Source: Paenisporosarcina quisquiliarum_A
GTDB taxonomy: Bacteria; Bacillota; Bacilli; Bacillales_A; Planococcaceae
Assembly: GCF_043641925.1 (NCBI RefSeq)
Contig: NZ_JBHZRU010000001.1
Location: 186,001 to 250,000 of the forward strand
Length of the DNA stretch: 64,000 nucleotides
Direction of reading: 5' to 3'
Part shown: positions 25,730 to 33,696 of the stretch, piece after piece
Layout of the letters: the number at the start of each line of letters is the position of its first letter
Numbering within the stretch: position 1 is the first letter of the stretch
The notes under the pieces: generated by a model
The model's database searches: none
Told to the model about the DNA's origin: nothing
Seen by the model: the letters and a program-made list of their open reading frames with translations, nothing else
Position numbers and translations under genes: made by a program

Positions 25730-27847
25730 ATGAACGAAAAACAAACGTACAATTTCGAATGGGCAGGTCGTCCCTTGCAAGTGGAAATAGGCAAGTACGC
25801 TAAACAAGCAAACGGTGCCGTTATGGTCCGTTACGGGGATTCGACTGTTCTTTCAACAGCGACAGCATCTAAAAATCCAAAACCACTAGACTTCTTTCCG
25901 TTAACAGTGAACTATGAAGAACGTTTATATGCAGCAGGTAAAATTCCTGGTGGCTTTATTAAACGTGAAGGTCGTCCTTCGGAAAACGCGATTTTAACGA
26001 GTCGTTTAATTGACCGACCAATTCGTCCGTTATTCCCAGACGGTTTCCGTAATGAAGTACAAGTAATCTCGATCGTTATGTCCGTAGATCGTGATTGTAC
26101 AACAGAAATGGCAGCAATGTTTGGTTCTTCATTAGCATTAATGGTCTCTGATATTCCTTTTGGTGGACCGATTGCAGGCGTGCAAGTAGGTTTAATAAAT
26201 GATCAATTTATTATTAACCCGACCGACGCACAATTACAAGAAAGCACAATTGATTTAATTGTTGCTGGTACAAAAGATGCGATTAACATGGTAGAAGCTG
26301 GTGCTCTTGAAGTTCCTGAAGAAATTATGTTAGAAGCGATTATGTTTGGCCATCAAGAAATAATTAAATTAATCGAATTCCAAGAAGAAATTGCAGCAGC
26401 ATTTGGAAAAGAGAAATTAGATATTAAATTATACGAATTAGATGCTGAACTTTCGGCTGAAATCAAAGCGACTTGTGAAACGAAATTAAATTCGGCTATT
26501 CAAGTTCATGAAAAACATGCTCGTGAAGAAGCGATTCGCGAAGTTAAAGATGAAGTCATGGCTACTTATGTAGAAAAAGAAGTAGACGATGCTACATTGA
26601 AACAAGTTCGTGAAATCTTGGATAAAATGGTTAAAGAAGAAGTTCGTCGATTAATTACGGAAGATAAGATTCGTCCAGATGGTCGTAAGTTAGATGAAAT
26701 TCGTCCATTATCATCTGAAACAGGCGTTCTACCTCGTACGCATGGTTCTGGTTTATTCACACGTGGGCAAACGCAAGCGCTAAGTATTGCTACTTTAGGT
26801 GCACTAGGTGATGTGCAAATTATTGATGGTATCGGAATTGAAGAATCAAAACGCTTCATGCACCACTATAATTTCCCTCAATTTAGTGTTGGTGAAACTG
26901 GACCTATTCGTGGACCAGGTCGTCGCGAAATTGGCCATGGTGCATTAGGAGAGCGTGCATTAAAAGCAGTTCTTCCTGATGAAAAAGAATTCCCTTACAC
27001 AATTCGTTTAGTGTCAGAAGTTCTTGAATCAAATGGTTCAACATCTCAAGCAAGTATTTGTGCGTCAACATTAGCAATGATGGACGCGGGTGTTCCAATT
27101 AAAGCACCAGTTGCTGGTATTGCAATGGGACTTATTAAAAAAGGTGATAATTACTCCGTTTTATCTGACATTCAAGGAATGGAAGATCATTTAGGGGATA
27201 TGGACTTTAAAGTTGCTGGAACTGCAAAAGGTGTTACAGCTCTTCAAATGGACATTAAAATTGACGGTTTGTCACGCACTATTTTAGAAGAAGCATTAAC
27301 TCAAGCAAAAATTGGGCGTATGCACATTCTAGAAAGCATGATTGCAACGATTTCTGAACCACGTGAAAAACTATCTAAATACGCTCCGAAAATTGTTATG
27401 ATTAAGATTAATCCAGACAAGATTCGTGATGTAATTGGACCTGGTGGGAAGCAAATCAACAAAATCATCGACGAAACAGGGGTTAAAATTGATACAGAGC
27501 AAGATGGTTCAATTTATATCTCTTCGATTGATGAAGAAATGATTGCTCGTGCAAAACAAATCATCGAAAACATTGTACGTGTTGCTCAAGTTGGAGAATA
27601 TTTCATGGGTAAAGTGAAACGCATTGAGAAGTTCGGTGCATTTGTTGAAATCTTCCCTGGTAAAGACGGTCTTCTTCATATTTCAGAAATTCAAGAAGAA
27701 CGTACGAAACAAGTTGAAGATGTCTTGAAACTTGATGATGAATTAAAAGTTAAAGTTATTGAAATTGATAACCAAGGCCGAGTTAATTTATCACGTAAAA
27801 TTGTTGTTAAAGAAGAAAAAGAAGCGGCAGAAAAAGCAGAAGCTTAA
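25730..27847 (+). CDS. pnp: Polynucleotide phosphorylase
   Basis: PNPase (705 residues) is the main phosphorolytic 3'-5' exoribonuclease and a partner in mRNA decay. Two RNase PH domains are visible (about 10-230 and 310-550, with GSGLFTRGQTQAL in the second), an all-helical linker, then a KH domain (about 555-615, VIGPGGKQINKIIDETG) and an S1 domain (about 620-690, GKVKRIEKFGAFVEIFPGKDG). The open frame extends 36 codons upstream, but ATG 25730 sits behind AGGAGAGGAG and gives the usual MNEKQTYNFEWAGR start. A strong terminator follows. Confidence 0.97.
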   Translation: MNEKQTYNFEWAGRPLQVEIGKYAKQANGAVMVRYGDSTVLSTATASKNPKPLDFFPLTVNYEERLYAAGKIPGGFIKREGRPSENAILTSRLIDRPIRPLFPDGFRNEVQVISIVMSVDRDCTTEMAAMFGSSLALMVSDIPFGGPIAGVQVGLINDQFIINPTDAQLQESTIDLIVAGTKDAINMVEAGALEVPEEIMLEAIMFGHQEIIKLIEFQEEIAAAFGKEKLDIKLYELDAELSAEIKATCETKLNSAIQVHEKHAREEAIREVKDEVMATYVEKEVDDATLKQVREILDKMVKEEVRRLITEDKIRPDGRKLDEIRPLSSETGVLPRTHGSGLFTRGQTQALSIATLGALGDVQIIDGIGIEESKRFMHHYNFPQFSVGETGPIRGPGRREIGHGALGERALKAVLPDEKEFPYTIRLVSEVLESNGSTSQASICASTLAMMDAGVPIKAPVAGIAMGLIKKGDNYSVLSDIQGMEDHLGDMDFKVAGTAKGVTALQMDIKIDGLSRTILEEALTQAKIGRMHILESMIATISEPREKLSKYAPKIVMIKINPDKIRDVIGPGGKQINKIIDETGVKIDTEQDGSIYISSIDEEMIARAKQIIENIVRVAQVGEYFMGKVKRIEKFGAFVEIFPGKDGLLHISEIQEERTKQVEDVLKLDDELKVKVIEIDNQGRVNLSRKIVVKEEKEAAEKAEA

Positions 27848-27867
27848 AACTGTTAAGAACATATGTA

Positions 27868-27905
27868 AAAGGCTACCTATGTGATTAATAGGTAGCCTTT
27901 TTTTA
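27868..27905 (+). terminator. Intrinsic terminator after pnp
   Basis: AAAGGCTACCTAT pairs with ATAGGTAGCCTTT and is followed by a T-run of seven. Confidence 0.93.
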
Positions 27906-27947
27906 CACTGATAGGATTGTAAAGTTTACGTATATCAGTATAAGAAG

Positions 27948-27992
27948 AGACATAGCTTACACCATTATGTGTGTATGCTATGTCTTTCTAAT
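27948..27992 (+). terminator. Second hairpin downstream of pnp
   Basis: GACATAGC...ACAC pairs with GTGT...GCTATGTC and is followed by TTTCT. It lies 45 bases after the first terminator and 70 bases before mlpA, so it may back up termination or act as an attenuator for mlpA. No other feature is seen in the 27906-28059 gap beyond a TATAAT at 28024-28029 without a -35 box. Confidence 0.6.
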
Positions 27993-28059
27993 ACTCAAAA
28001 AATCATAATTAAGGTCGCTTGAGTATAATTAAGTGTGTTGGAAATTAGGGGGTTTCAAA

Positions 28060-29286
28060 ATGTTACAAAAACATACGAGTCAAAACGGTGTTCGGATAGT
28101 TTCCGAGCACATACCACATGTTCGTTCTGTAGCGGTAGGTGTCTGGGTTCATGCTGGTTCAAGTCATGAAAAACCAGAGCAAAATGGGTTAACTCATTTT
28201 ATCGAGCACATGCTTTTTAAAGGAACGGCTACGCGAACTGCTCGTCAAATTGCAGAAGAATTTGACCGTATCGGTGGTCATGTGAATGCATTTACTTCAA
28301 AGGAATATACTTGCTATTATGCAAAAGTACTTGACCACCATGCAAAACATGCAGTTTCCGTTCTTGCAGATATGTTCTTTCATTCCCAGTTTGATGAACA
28401 AGAATTAGATAAAGAACGTCAAGTGGTTTTAGAGGAAATTTCAATGGTTGAAGATACTCCAGATGATGATGTCCATGAGCAATTATGGAATGTCATGTAT
28501 CCAAACCAGTCAATTGGTGCGTCCATATTAGGGACAAAAGAGACGTTATCTTCATTTACTCCAGACATGATTCATCAATTTATGGATCATCATTACCGAC
28601 CAGAACAAATCGTCATTTCAGTTGCTGGGAATATCCCTGAAGGGTTTATTGCCCATATTGATGAGTTGTTTGGTCATTTTTCACCCGCTACTCCAACAAT
28701 TGAAAAAACCATTTTCGAACCAGCTGTATTTTTTGCTGGTGAATCGAAAAAGACAAGAGATACCGAACAAGGACATATTTGTCTTGGGTATCCGGGATTA
28801 AGTGTTAAACATAAGCATATTTATGATTTAGTCGTCTTAAACAGCATTTTAGGTGGGAATATGTCCTCACGACTTTTCCAAGAAGTACGTGAAGAAAAAG
28901 CATTGGCCTATTCGATTTATTCGTATCATTCTTCTCATGAAGATAGTGGGTCTGTTGCCATATATGGTGGAACGTCAAGCCACCAAATGCCTGAGTTGGA
29001 ACAAACCATTCATGAAACAATCAATAAAGTTATTAGTGAAGGTGTAACTGACACTGAGGTAGATAATGCAAAAGAACAATTAAAAGGTAATTTAATGTTA
29101 GGGTTAGAAAGTACGAATGCTCGAATGAATCGAAACGGTAAAAATGAATTGATTTTCGAAGAGCATAAAACATATGATGAAGTTTTAAAATCAATTGATG
29201 AAGTGCACATTCATCAAGTTCAAAAATTAGTATCTGAAATCTTTGATCAAAAACCAGCATTATCAACAATCACACCGAAACAATAA
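28060..29286 (+). CDS. mlpA: M16-family zinc protease MlpA
   Basis: The 408-residue protein is an M16 (insulysin/processing-peptidase-like) metalloprotease; MlpA (YmxG) of B. subtilis has been linked to control of extracellular protease production. The inverted zinc motif HFIEHMLFKG is at about residues 45-54, the downstream Glu ligand region EERQVVLEEI-like (KERQVVLEEISMVEDTPDDD) near 120, and the C-terminal Arg-Tyr pair region VREEKALAYSIYS is present, so one chain holds the whole active site. ATG 28060 follows TAGGGGG; a GTG nine codons upstream has no ribosome site. Confidence 0.9.
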   Translation: MLQKHTSQNGVRIVSEHIPHVRSVAVGVWVHAGSSHEKPEQNGLTHFIEHMLFKGTATRTARQIAEEFDRIGGHVNAFTSKEYTCYYAKVLDHHAKHAVSVLADMFFHSQFDEQELDKERQVVLEEISMVEDTPDDDVHEQLWNVMYPNQSIGASILGTKETLSSFTPDMIHQFMDHHYRPEQIVISVAGNIPEGFIAHIDELFGHFSPATPTIEKTIFEPAVFFAGESKKTRDTEQGHICLGYPGLSVKHKHIYDLVVLNSILGGNMSSRLFQEVREEKALAYSIYSYHSSHEDSGSVAIYGGTSSHQMPELEQTIHETINKVISEGVTDTEVDNAKEQLKGNLMLGLESTNARMNRNGKNELIFEEHKTYDEVLKSIDEVHIHQVQKLVSEIFDQKPALSTITPKQ

Positions 29287-29311
29287 GTATTAATGAAAAT
29301 GAACAACAAAC

Positions 29312-29421
29312 AGAGAATACATGTCATTTCCTGCAGACTGACTTTAACCTCCTTGCAAAATTGTGGAGTTTTGAAAGTCAGTTTTCCAGCGGGACTGACG
29401 TGTATTCTCTTTTTTATTGGT
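29312..29421 (+). terminator. Large nested hairpin after mlpA
   Basis: The outer arms AGAGAATACATGTCA and TGACGTGTATTCTCT pair with one G-U, and inside them CTGACTTT pairs with AAAGTCAG around about 28 bases. The right arm runs into TTTTTTA. The fold spans about 105 bases, much longer than the other terminators of the window, and contains CCAGCGGGA, also found at 63933 in the terminal repeat. Confidence 0.75.
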
Positions 29422-29437
29422 GACTTTTGAGAACATC

Positions 29438-29672
29438 GCGACTTGAGAGAGCAAGATCTAGAAACGAAAGAACAAGAGCACCGAAAGAGAGTACAAGGTG
29501 GACCGATAATCCCCCGCAAGAGGGAGAACCCAGAGAAGCGAAGCGTATAAAACTAATTTGGGCTGCAAATGCAGCCTTTCTTTTGGAAACAAATGGGCTT
29601 TCGCTCATAGAACTCAAAGAAGAGTGAAAGGTTTGTGTTTGAAAGAGCAAGATCGCGACTTGAAAGAGCAAG
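29438..29672. repeat. Degenerate ~21-bp repeats in two blocks
   Basis: A unit like CGACTTGAAAGAGCAAGATCG recurs with about 21-base spacing: clear copies at 29440-29455, 29641-29651 and 29659-29672, and decayed ones at 29462-29476 and 29481-29497. Between the blocks lie GGCTGCAAATGCAGCC (29561-29576), a short hairpin followed by TTTCTTTT, and no gene that I can support. From 29673 to 29890 I see only unremarkable AT-rich sequence leading into ymxH. Confidence 0.65.
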
Positions 29673-29890
29673 GTCATCCAAACCGAGTACAGAGTGAAGC
29701 TTTGCTTTTATGGTTGTTGCCTCGAGAAAAGTGATTATTAAAATGACTGATCTTGAATAATTAAGTCATAAAAAATCCCTCTTAGAAAAACAAAACCTGC
29801 ACAAACGGTAGGCACAATATATGTTTTCTAATGAACGTTGAGGTCTGTTTTCGCATATAAATAATGTGATGGATACAGAGGAGGGACAAA

Positions 29891-30160
29891 ATGTTACTAT
29901 CTGAATTAGCCATTAAAGAATTAATCCAAATTGAAGATGGTAAAAGGGTTGGATTATTGGCAGACACTGAATTAATCTTTGAAGCAACAAGTGGAAAAAT
30001 TATTGGGTTTTTAGTATTAAAAGATCAATCAAATCGACCTTTTAAATCAAAAACGGTTTCCAAAAATACGTATATCGCTTGGGAAGATATTGTGTTGATA
30101 GGTGAACATCGTATTTTATTTACGAAAATGTCTTATCTGGATTCGGATTATCATTCATGA
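29891..30160 (+). CDS. ymxH: YlmC/YmxH family PRC-barrel protein
   Basis: This 89-residue protein has the PRC-barrel pattern typical of the YlmC/YmxH family (MLLSELAIKELIQIEDGKRVG...ADTELIFEATSGKIIGFLV). Family members are associated with sporulation by expression and position, but the molecular job is unknown. The ATG follows AGAGGAGGGAC, and the stop overlaps dpaA by four bases, so it is co-translated with dipicolinate synthase genes. CATATAAAT at 29854-29862 loosely resembles a mother-cell sigma -10, but no matching -35 is clear. Confidence 0.88.
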   Translation: MLLSELAIKELIQIEDGKRVGLLADTELIFEATSGKIIGFLVLKDQSNRPFKSKTVSKNTYIAWEDIVLIGEHRILFTKMSYLDSDYHS

Positions 30161-30975
30161 GCACGTCTAAATGGTGCGTTATTGGAACTGATCCACGTAT
30201 GGCAAAACTGGCATTCGAACTGGAGACAAATGGGGAACACGTATTATATGTAAAATCTAAAGCTTGGGGATACCAACTTGAACGTTCCATTTCAGAATTT
30301 CAACCAGATTACATTGTATTCCCGATACAACCGCTTGAATTAGCAGTACCGAATATCGATCGAGATATATTTAAACATACCCCAACTTGTTTTGTTGGGA
30401 GGCTAACATCCGATTGGGCTCAGGTATTGAATGACATGAATTGTCCCGTTAAAAAGTATCTAGAAAACGAAGAATTTATTTGGTTAAATGCAAAGTTGAC
30501 AGCAGAAGGTTTCATCGCTGCTTTTTATTTGCATGAAAAGCAAACAATAGCAGGGAAAAAGTTTGTTATTACAGGATTCGGTAGAGTATCAAAATTATTA
30601 GCTGCCCAACTAAAGAAAATGGATGCTTTTCCACTCATTGTCGTAAGGTCCTTGGAGCAATTGGCCGAAGCAAAGGCAATGGGCTACGAAGCGGAAATTC
30701 TCAGACCAGCTATAGCTTGTGATGATGTATTTTTTATTAATACAATCCCGGCTGCATGGTTAACGGATGATTATGTTCACAAGATTTCAAAAGCGAAAAC
30801 ATTTTATGATATCGCGTCGGCACCAGGGTGTTTAAATTGTAATGAACCCTTGACCGTACCATACCATTTATATACTTCGCTTCCTGGTCAATTCATCGAA
30901 AATGATGCTGCCTCTTTACTGTCTAGTTGTATTCAGAGGTTGTCTAAACAATCAGAAGGAGGAAGTATGTGTTAA
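30157..30975 (+). CDS. dpaA: Dipicolinate synthase subunit A, short form
   Basis: DpaA (SpoVFA) oxidises dihydrodipicolinate to dipicolinic acid with DpaB in the mother cell; the product fills the spore core with calcium. The C-terminal half has an NAD(P)-binding fold with ITGFGRVSKLLA at about 143-154 and the later motif FINTIPAAWL and FYDIASAPG, which match the family. At 272 residues it is shorter than the roughly 297 I recall for B. subtilis, and the N-terminal part (about 1-110) looks poorly conserved. It is coupled to ymxH upstream and overlaps dpaB by seven bases. Confidence 0.85.
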   Translation: MSTSKWCVIGTDPRMAKLAFELETNGEHVLYVKSKAWGYQLERSISEFQPDYIVFPIQPLELAVPNIDRDIFKHTPTCFVGRLTSDWAQVLNDMNCPVKKYLENEEFIWLNAKLTAEGFIAAFYLHEKQTIAGKKFVITGFGRVSKLLAAQLKKMDAFPLIVVRSLEQLAEAKAMGYEAEILRPAIACDDVFFINTIPAAWLTDDYVHKISKAKTFYDIASAPGCLNCNEPLTVPYHLYTSLPGQFIENDAASLLSSCIQRLSKQSEGGSMC

Positions 30976-31553
30976 CAAATAAAAGAATCGGCTTTGGTAT
31001 TACAGCCTCACATTGTACGTATGAAGAAGTGGTTCCGAAAATTGCTGCTTTACGTGAACTTGGAGCAATTGTTGTACCAATCGTTACGCATTCAGTATTA
31101 GCCGCAGCCACTAGATTTGGAACTGGAGACGAATGGGTGAAAAAAATTGAAGAGGCGGCAGGGGCAAAAGTGATTTCGACAATTGCAGATGCAGAGCCCT
31201 TAGGACCTAAAGCTCCATTAGATTGTATGGTGATTGCACCTATGACAGGAAATTCACTCAGTCGCTTTGCAAATGCAGCAACTGACTCCCCCGTTTTAAT
31301 GGCCGCCAAAGCAACGATGAGAAATGGGACCCCCGTAGTTATTGGCATTTCAACGAATGATGCTCTCGGATTAAACGGTGTAAATTTAATGAAACTTCTC
31401 AACTCGAAACATATTTATTTCATCCCCTTCGGTCAAGACGATCCCTACAAAAAACCAAACTCCTTAATATCCGATTTCACATTAATTGCACCTACAATTG
31501 AAGCCGCGATTAACCACCAACAACTCCAACCTATACTCATCCAACATGAATAA
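30969..31553 (+). CDS. dpaB: Dipicolinate synthase subunit B
   Basis: DpaB (SpoVFB) is a flavoprotein of the UbiX/EpiD/Dfp type (194 residues) that pairs with DpaA to make dipicolinic acid. Family motifs are RIGFGITASHCTYEE at the start and MVIAPMTGNSLSRFANAATD in the middle, with MAAKATMRN after it. Start is GTG at 30969, inside the dpaA end, behind GAAGGAGGAAG. The gene ends a ymxH-dpaA-dpaB unit; asd follows with its own promoter-like sequence. Confidence 0.94.
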   Translation: MLTNKRIGFGITASHCTYEEVVPKIAALRELGAIVVPIVTHSVLAAATRFGTGDEWVKKIEEAAGAKVISTIADAEPLGPKAPLDCMVIAPMTGNSLSRFANAATDSPVLMAAKATMRNGTPVVIGISTNDALGLNGVNLMKLLNSKHIYFIPFGQDDPYKKPNSLISDFTLIAPTIEAAINHQQLQPILIQHE

Positions 31554-31568
31554 TTCAATTAATTTTCA

Positions 31569-31597
31569 TGCACATAAGTGAAAGTTTATGATACAAT
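31569..31597 (+). promoter_or_regulatory. Candidate sigma-A promoter for asd
   Basis: TGCACA (31569-31574) and TACAAT (31592-31597) are 17 bases apart, with a TGA extended -10 (31589-31591). The -35 is weak. It would allow asd-dapA expression during growth, apart from the sporulation genes before it. Confidence 0.55.
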
Positions 31598-31639
31598 ACC
31601 TCCATTATGCTCGTGTTTTATTGTGAAGGAGAGATTGGA

Positions 31640-32680
31640 ATGTCAAAACGTTATTCGGTAGCCATCGTAGGGGCAACAGGTGCGGTAGGCGAAAAAATGA
31701 AAGAACAATTAGAAAAAAGAGAGTTTCCAATTAAACACATAAAATTTTTAGCTTCTAAACGTTCAGTTGGAAAAACAATAAATTTTCAAAACCAAACATA
31801 CACAATTGAAGAAGCCACTCCTGAGGCATTTGAAGGAGTAGATATTGCACTCTTCAGCGCAGGTGGATCAGTTTCAAAAGTATTAGCACCTGAAGCTGCA
31901 AAAAGAGGTGCAGTAGTCATAGATAATACAAGTGCGTTTCGTATGGATATAGATGTTCCATTGGTAGTTCCTGAAGTTAATCCTCAAGATCTACATGCTC
32001 ATAAAGGGATTATTTCGAATCCCAACTGCTCAACAATTCAAATGGTTGTGGCACTCGAACCAATTCGTCAAGCTTATGGTTTAAATCAAGTTGTTGTCTC
32101 AACTTACCAAGCGGTTTCAGGTGCTGGGACACATGCGATAAAAGAATTAGAACAACAAAGCCAAACATTTGGTGAAACGAAGGATACGCAAGCAACTATT
32201 CTTCCAGTTAAGAGCGCTGAAAAACACTATCCGATAGCGTTTAATGTAATTCCTCAAATAGATGTCTTTGACGACAATGGCTACACATATGAAGAAATGA
32301 AAATGATCAATGAAACGAAAAAAATTCTTCATATGCCAGATTTAGCAGTCTCAGCGACTTGTGTAAGATTGCCTGTAGTATCAGGTCACTCTGAATCCGT
32401 ATTTATACAAATTGATAAAGAAGATGTAACCGTTGATGACCTTAAAAAGCTTTTAGCAGATTCGAAAGGGATTCAATTACAAGATAATCCAGCACAACAA
32501 GAGTATCCAATGCCTTTGTATGCTGAAGGAGAAGATCCTGTATTTGTTGGGAGAATTCGTAAAGACCTATCGAATAACAAAGGTTTTCATCTATGGATTG
32601 TCGCTGATAATTTATTAAAAGGTGCTGCACTAAATTCAATTCAAATAGCTGAAGCAATGATTGAAGAGGGAATTTTGTAA
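31640..32680 (+). CDS. asd: Aspartate-semialdehyde dehydrogenase
   Basis: Asd (346 residues) reduces aspartyl phosphate to aspartate semialdehyde, the branch point to lysine, diaminopimelate, threonine and methionine. NADP-binding VGATGAVGEKM, the catalytic Cys in SNPNCSTIQMV, STYQAVSGAGTHAI and the His in RLPVVSGHSE are all present. The frame opens 11 codons earlier, but ATG 31640 has AAGGAGAG in front. The gene is followed after 12 bases by dapA; the aspartokinase gene dapG that lies between them in B. subtilis is missing. Confidence 0.97.
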   Translation: MSKRYSVAIVGATGAVGEKMKEQLEKREFPIKHIKFLASKRSVGKTINFQNQTYTIEEATPEAFEGVDIALFSAGGSVSKVLAPEAAKRGAVVIDNTSAFRMDIDVPLVVPEVNPQDLHAHKGIISNPNCSTIQMVVALEPIRQAYGLNQVVVSTYQAVSGAGTHAIKELEQQSQTFGETKDTQATILPVKSAEKHYPIAFNVIPQIDVFDDNGYTYEEMKMINETKKILHMPDLAVSATCVRLPVVSGHSESVFIQIDKEDVTVDDLKKLLADSKGIQLQDNPAQQEYPMPLYAEGEDPVFVGRIRKDLSNNKGFHLWIVADNLLKGAALNSIQIAEAMIEEGIL

Positions 32681-32692
32681 GGGGGAATAGAC

Positions 32693-33586
32693 ATGCAAAT
32701 CGGCCGCGTATCAACAGCAATGATCACACCATTTCTTCCGGATGGATCGATTCATTTTGAAATGGTAGCAAAACTAATTGAGCATCTAATCGCAACAGGA
32801 ACTGACTCTCTTGTTGTATGTGGGACGACAGGTGAATCACCAACTTTAACAAGCCAGGAAAAAGCAGATCTAATTCGTTTTACGGTGGAGACTGTAAATA
32901 AGCGAATCCCAGTCATTGCGGGGACGGGTAGCAACAGCACGCAATCCTCCATCGAATTAACAAAGATGGCAGATGAAGCAGGTGTTGATGGTATCATGTT
33001 AGTCACACCTTATTACAATAAACCCGATCAACGAGGGATGTATGAGCATTTTAAAACAATCGCAGGTGTGACGAAACTGCCAGTATTACTTTATAATATC
33101 CCGGGTCGATCGGTTGTTAATATGTTACCTGAGACTGTAGAAATGCTAAGTCGAATTCCTAACATTCATGCCATCAAAGAAGCTGGTGGCAACTTAGAGC
33201 AAATGTCAGATATTATCGCGAGTACCGGAGACGATTTTGACGTCTATAGTGGCGATGATGGGTTAACGCTACCTCTATTATCAATAGGTGGTGCAGGAGT
33301 CATTTCAGTTGCATCTCATGTTGTTGGGGAAGATATGCAAAGACTTACTCGTGCATTCAATGAAGGACGTCATCAAGACGCGGCTACTATTCACCATGCA
33401 CTGCTGCCATTGATTCGTGCTTTATTTGAGAAGCCTAATCCAGTGCCAGTAAAATATGCGTTAGGAAAATTAGGTTTAGATGTGGGATCTGTACGTTTAC
33501 CACTAGTCGATATGACCGACGAAGAGAAAAAAACTTTCGATCAAGCATGGGATTTATATGAACAAAAGAGAAGTAATTTCAAATAA
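32693..33586 (+). CDS. dapA: 4-hydroxy-tetrahydrodipicolinate synthase
   Basis: DapA (297 residues) condenses pyruvate with aspartate semialdehyde, feeding both lysine/DAP and, through DpaAB, spore dipicolinate. TIM-barrel motifs are VCGTTGESPTL near 43, VTPYYNKPDQRGMYEHF near 105, YNIPGRSVVNM with the catalytic Tyr, and the Schiff-base Lys in HAIKEAGGN near 163. ATG follows AAGGGGGAA. A strong terminator closes the asd-dapA unit. Confidence 0.97.
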   Translation: MQIGRVSTAMITPFLPDGSIHFEMVAKLIEHLIATGTDSLVVCGTTGESPTLTSQEKADLIRFTVETVNKRIPVIAGTGSNSTQSSIELTKMADEAGVDGIMLVTPYYNKPDQRGMYEHFKTIAGVTKLPVLLYNIPGRSVVNMLPETVEMLSRIPNIHAIKEAGGNLEQMSDIIASTGDDFDVYSGDDGLTLPLLSIGGAGVISVASHVVGEDMQRLTRAFNEGRHQDAATIHHALLPLIRALFEKPNPVPVKYALGKLGLDVGSVRLPLVDMTDEEKKTFDQAWDLYEQKRSNFK

Positions 33587-33591
33587 TACGT

Positions 33592-33619
33592 AAGGTCAGT
33601 CATGTACTGACCTTTTTTT
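33592..33619 (+). terminator. Intrinsic terminator after dapA
   Basis: AAGGTCAGT pairs with ACTGACCTT around CATGT, followed by seven T residues. The rnjB promoter starts right behind it. Confidence 0.92.
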
Positions 33620-33621
33620 GT

Positions 33622-33650
33622 TTGTACTGTTGTCATGTCTACCGTATAAT
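33622..33650 (+). promoter_or_regulatory. Sigma-A promoter for rnjB
   Basis: TTGTAC (33622-33627) and perfect TATAAT (33645-33650) are separated by 17 bases. The expected start near 33657 leaves a leader of about 40 bases with AGGAGG before the GTG. Confidence 0.82.
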
Positions 33651-33696
33651 GAAGTACAGTGGAAGTTGTTCGGGTAAATTTTTAGGAGGAAAGCAC

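Noticed and set aside
29427..29677. Open frames on both strands in the mlpA-ymxH gap
   Set aside because: They consist of the degenerate repeats and a hairpin, have no ribosome site and no recognisable protein features.
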